From NCBI GenBank assembly GCA_946566415.1, contig CAMNWW010000070.1, positions 1-9,126 on the forward strand: 9,126 bases of DNA, given 5' to 3'. A program made the translations under genes and the position numbers. Every line of letters starts with the position of its first letter. The stretch's first letter is position 1. Below, in pieces: positions 7,309 through 9,126 of the stretch. The notes under the pieces are model-generated. The model saw only the letters and a list, made by a program, of their open reading frames with translations, searched no databases and was not told the DNA's origin. Source of the DNA: an uncultured Lachnospiraceae bacterium (GTDB taxonomy: Bacteria; Bacillota; Clostridia; Lachnospirales; Lachnospiraceae).

Positions 7309-7326
7309 ATTGTAAAGTATTACAAT
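7309..7326. promoter_or_regulatory. Perfect 18-bp palindrome upstream of the reductase gene
   Basis: ATTGTAA (7309-7315) and TTACAAT (7320-7326) are perfect 7-bp arms with a 4-bp spacer, 13 bases upstream of the AGGAGG site. The size and dyad symmetry are typical of a transcription-factor operator (Rex or Crp/Fnr-like geometry), but no known consensus is matched exactly. The minus-strand TACAAT inside it could also be a -10 box; no good -35 is seen. Confidence 0.45.
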
Positions 7327-7338
7327 CCTATTTTTCTT

Positions 7339-7366
7339 AAAAACCCCATATTTTCAGGGGATTTTT
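7339..7366. terminator. Bidirectional terminator-like hairpin
   Basis: AAAAACCCC (7339-7347), a 9-base loop, then GGGG-A-TTTTT (7357-7366). On either strand a GC stem of four pairs is followed by a U-run, more cleanly on the minus strand (GGGGTTTTT). The stem is short, so strength is uncertain. It sits between the insertion sequence and the reductase gene and could block transcription in both directions across the element's left edge. Confidence 0.4.
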
Positions 7367-7383
7367 AGCTTTTTACAAATAAA

Positions 7384-7459
7384 AAAGCAATGACCCCCTA
7401 TTTTCGTGTATAATGTAAGTCCCACACTCAACAAAATACGAAAGGTAGATCATTGCTTT
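7384..7459 (+). repeat. Inverted repeat flanking the transposase promoter, ending at its start codon
   Basis: AAAGCAATGA (7384-7393) and TCATTGCTTT (7450-7459) are perfect 10-bp inverted arms. The right arm abuts the transposase ATG at 7460. The native start point (about 7421) lies between the arms, so only transcripts entering from outside would contain both arms and could fold to mask the start. Confidence 0.6.
7409..7414 (+). promoter_or_regulatory. Probable -10 box of the transposase promoter
   Basis: A perfect TATAAT lies 46 bases before the transposase ATG. No good -35 hexamer is found 16-18 bp upstream, so the promoter is probably weak, as is common for transposases. Confidence 0.45.
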
Positions 7460-8917
7460 ATGGATAACATTATACTATATTTACTTAAAATCATTCAAGA
7501 ACAATATCAGCAAATTTGCTGGCTCATTCTTTTTATTTGCAGATACATCCCTCTTAAGCAGTGGGCCCATGATGAACTCCACAGCCCTAAATATCAAAAG
7601 TTCCTCACGGATAAACTCCCTGTCATCAAACCATTCTTCAAACAGGACTGGCAGCTCTGGAACGAATACTACCTCCTCCGCTACGGCAAAGCCGTAAAAC
7701 CAGTCAAACCTCAGAAAGGCAAACCACGTAACGTTCCGACTGATACCATCTGCCCTCTCTGCGGCGCCCCTCATGACTACATCTATGACAACTCCGGCGG
7801 CCGCGGACAGTTTAAGTGTAAGATCTGCGGGCAAACCTTTGTCAACGGTGAAAAAGTAACATCCCCGTTAAAACTACAGTGCCCTTATTGCGGGCATGCC
7901 CTAAAGCCTGTCAAAGACCGGAAACATTTCCGGATCCATAAGTGCGTCAACGACAGCTGTCCTTACTACCGGCGGAACCTCAGAAAGCTTCCCAAAGGAC
8001 TCCCGCAATCCGAATACTGGAAATATAAACTGCGTTATCTTTACCGTGAGTTTTCCGTAAACTTTTTTGATATGGAACTGAACCAGCTCCCACGGTGGGC
8101 AACCTCCTTCAGATATAAGAAAAACAACGCCTATATCATGGGGCTGTGCCTTACCTACCGGGTAAACTTAAAGCTCTCTCTGCGGCAGACCGTACAGGCC
8201 CTGAAAGAGATCCATGGTATTGACATTTCACATACCATGGTCAACAACTATGCCAAAACAGCCGCTGTCATCATCCGTCCCTTTGTAGATTCCTATGACT
8301 ACAACCCTTCCAACGAACTTGCTGCTGATGAAACCTACATCAAAATCAAAGGTGTTAAAGCGTATGTCTGGCTCATTATGGATAAAGTGACACGCTCCAT
8401 CCTCGGCTATCAGGTATCGACTTCAAGAGATGTCGGCCCCTGTATCCTTACCATGCGCATGGCATTTGATAAATTTAAGGAATTCCCTGGCAGAGCCCTG
8501 AAATTCATTGCTGACGGATACAGTGCGTACCCGCTTGCCGCCCAGCAGTTCAAGATTGAAAAAGACTGGGACGTATTCATCACGCAGGTGATCGGCCTTA
8601 CCAATGACGACGAAGTATCCAGAAAATTTCGGCCATTCAAACAGCTGATCGAACGCCTGAACCGTACATTCAAGGAAACTTATCGTGTCACTTGCGGTTA
8701 CGGTACGGATGAGGGTGCAATACACAGCGTTTCTCTCTGGGTCGCCTACTATAACTTCCTGCGTCCTCATGAGAAATCCGACGGCAGGGAACCGCTGAAT
8801 AAAGTGGAACTGCTGGAAGGTACCGGGAATATGCCCGGTAAATGGCAGCTTCTGATCTATCTGGGCCAACAGGAGATCTTAAAGCAGCAACAGGGCGAAG
8901 CCCCTATCTGTTCTTAG
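7460..8917 (+). CDS. DDE transposase with two zinc ribbons, IS6-like core
   Basis: A 485-residue intact transposase that would cut and join the element's DNA ends. The N-terminus has two zinc-binding modules: CPLC (98-101) with CKIC (120-123), and CPYC (141-144) with C162 and C167. A helix-turn-helix-like stretch precedes the catalytic core (about 225-265, including LSLRQTVQALKEIHGIDISHTMV, split here at LSLRQTVQALKE and IHGIDISHTMV). The DDE residues are D290 in ADETYIKIKG, D352 in IADGYSAYP and E398 in LIERLNRTFKE, spaced 61 and 45 residues apart. ADETYIKIKG is characteristic of IS6-like transposases, but those are usually about half this length. The start at 7460 is preferred over a GTG at 7406, which overlaps the -10 box. 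GAAAGG about 14 bases upstream is a weak ribosome site. No frameshift or stop interrupts it. Confidence 0.9.
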   Translation: MDNIILYLLKIIQEQYQQICWLILFICRYIPLKQWAHDELHSPKYQKFLTDKLPVIKPFFKQDWQLWNEYYLLRYGKAVKPVKPQKGKPRNVPTDTICPLCGAPHDYIYDNSGGRGQFKCKICGQTFVNGEKVTSPLKLQCPYCGHALKPVKDRKHFRIHKCVNDSCPYYRRNLRKLPKGLPQSEYWKYKLRYLYREFSVNFFDMELNQLPRWATSFRYKKNNAYIMGLCLTYRVNLKLSLRQTVQALKEIHGIDISHTMVNNYAKTAAVIIRPFVDSYDYNPSNELAADETYIKIKGVKAYVWLIMDKVTRSILGYQVSTSRDVGPCILTMRMAFDKFKEFPGRALKFIADGYSAYPLAAQQFKIEKDWDVFITQVIGLTNDDEVSRKFRPFKQLIERLNRTFKETYRVTCGYGTDEGAIHSVSLWVAYYNFLRPHEKSDGREPLNKVELLEGTGNMPGKWQLLIYLGQQEILKQQQGEAPICS

Positions 8918-9029
8918 ATTCCGAGCCAGAGGGAATTACCCAGCCATCCCGAAGGGACATGCCCTTGATGGCACGCCAAAACAATGCTACAATGCTGTGA
9001 ATCAGACGGAGAAACTGGTATCTGTTCTT
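8905..9029 (+). repeat. 11-bp direct repeat bracketing the transposase stop
   Basis: TATCTGTTCTT occurs at 8905-8915, overlapping the last codons of the transposase, and again at 9019-9029 inside the loop of the downstream stem-loop. GGCGAAG at 8894-8900 is also mirrored by CTTCGCC at 9035-9041. No role can be assigned. Confidence 0.4.
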
Positions 9030-9085
9030 GAGTTCTTCGCCGTCGGTAAGACGTTCAGAGCATTGTTTTGGTGTGCCGTCAAGGG
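8962..9085 (+). other. Long stem-loop downstream of the transposase (27-bp stem), possible structured RNA
   Basis: Arm 8962-8988 pairs with arm 9059-9085 at 25 of 27 positions by Watson-Crick rules. The two exceptions (T8969 and G8975) become U-G and G-U pairs on the plus strand but A-C mismatches on the minus strand, so a plus-strand RNA would form an unbroken 27-bp stem. The 70-nt loop can fold further: GACGG (9005-9009) with CCGTC (9040-9044), followed by GAA (9011-9013) with TTC (9036-9038). There is no U-tract after the right arm, so it is not a typical terminator. It is the only notable content of 8918-9126; no credible gene is seen there. Confidence 0.6.
8981..8996 (+). repeat. Tandem 8-bp duplication ACAATGCT
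   Basis: ACAATGCT is repeated without a gap (8981-8988, 8989-8996), and its complement AGCATTGT occurs at 9059-9066 in the right arm. An 8-bp duplication equals the target-site length of IS6-type elements, so this could be an excision scar, but replication slippage explains it equally well. Confidence 0.6.
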
Positions 9086-9126
9086 TGGCGGACACTGCCA
9101 AAATCTATCGTATCTACAATTATCAA

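Larger units (their letters stand above)
7339..9085 (+). mobile_element. Insertion sequence with IS6-like DDE transposase (ends approximate)
   Basis: A single transposase gene is flanked by non-coding stretches rich in inverted repeats, with no other gene to the right. I could not find a convincing terminal inverted repeat pair or a target duplication, so the limits are only the outermost unusual structures seen. The right end may lie beyond the window. Family assignment is tentative: the catalytic core resembles IS6, while the long zinc-ribbon N-terminus suggests one of the less-classified (ISNCY-type) groups. Confidence 0.5.

Noticed and set aside
7406..7459. A GTG start giving the transposase 18 extra residues
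   Set aside because: The GTG overlaps the TATAAT box and would lie upstream of the expected transcription start.
8904..9101. A 65-codon minus-strand open frame downstream of the transposase
   Set aside because: It runs through both arms of the stem-loop and into the transposase 3' end, has no ribosome site, and the encoded peptide shows no domain I recognise. It is more simply explained as a by-product of the structured region.
7339..9126. Terminal inverted repeats and a target duplication for the insertion sequence
   Set aside because: I compared both flanks by eye and found no convincing matching pair. The ends need alignment of several copies.
1..9126. CRISPR array, tRNA, rRNA or known riboswitch
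   Set aside because: No regularly spaced repeats, cloverleaf-like segments or recognisable riboswitch cores were seen on either strand.

Overview
The window looks like a chromosomal segment from a strictly anaerobic, gut-type Firmicute, most likely a clostridium of the Lachnospiraceae kind. Reasons: a multidomain [FeFe]-hydrogenase, a double-cubane-cluster reductase of the 2-hydroxyacyl-CoA dehydratase superfamily, strong AGGAGG-type ribosome binding sites, and moderate GC genes separated by AT-rich spacers. The species assignment is inference; no rRNA or other marker gene is present.

Left part (1-4794, all minus strand). One promoter near 4844-4872 reads leftward into a 610-residue iron-sulfur flavoprotein. 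This protein fuses the C-terminal [4Fe-4S] part of NuoF to a GltD/NfnL-like FAD/NAD(P)H module. Its stop codon overlaps the start of a 583-residue [FeFe]-hydrogenase with a complete H-cluster site. The two are evidently partners: the flavoprotein collects electrons from NAD(P)H and the hydrogenase releases H2, or the reverse. The usual FMN-binding NuoF domain and NuoE/HydC subunit of NADH-linked hydrogenases are absent. The same strand continues with close spacing into a lipid kinase (diacylglycerol-kinase family) and the membrane-anchored N-terminus of a glycerophosphodiester phosphodiesterase that runs off the left edge.

Middle part (4795-7282). A 217-bp AT-rich divergent control region holds two opposing promoters, a 10-bp-arm inverted repeat at the predicted hydrogenase start point, and a weak Rex-like site. 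Rightward lies galM (aldose 1-epimerase). It converges on a leftward gene for a YjiM-type double-cubane-cluster reductase, with a strong hairpin between the two. The ATP-dependent activator that normally partners YjiM is not in the window.

Right part (about 7339-9126). An insertion sequence lies immediately upstream of the reductase gene. It carries a 485-residue DDE transposase with two N-terminal zinc ribbons and an IS6-like catalytic core. Its 5' region has a terminator-like hairpin and an inverted repeat positioned to mask the transposase start in read-through transcripts. Downstream of the transposase is a roughly 124-nt region folding into a 27-bp stem whose only two non-Watson-Crick positions are G-U pairs on the plus strand. 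This is the most unexplained structure in the window. The exact ends of the element could not be fixed.
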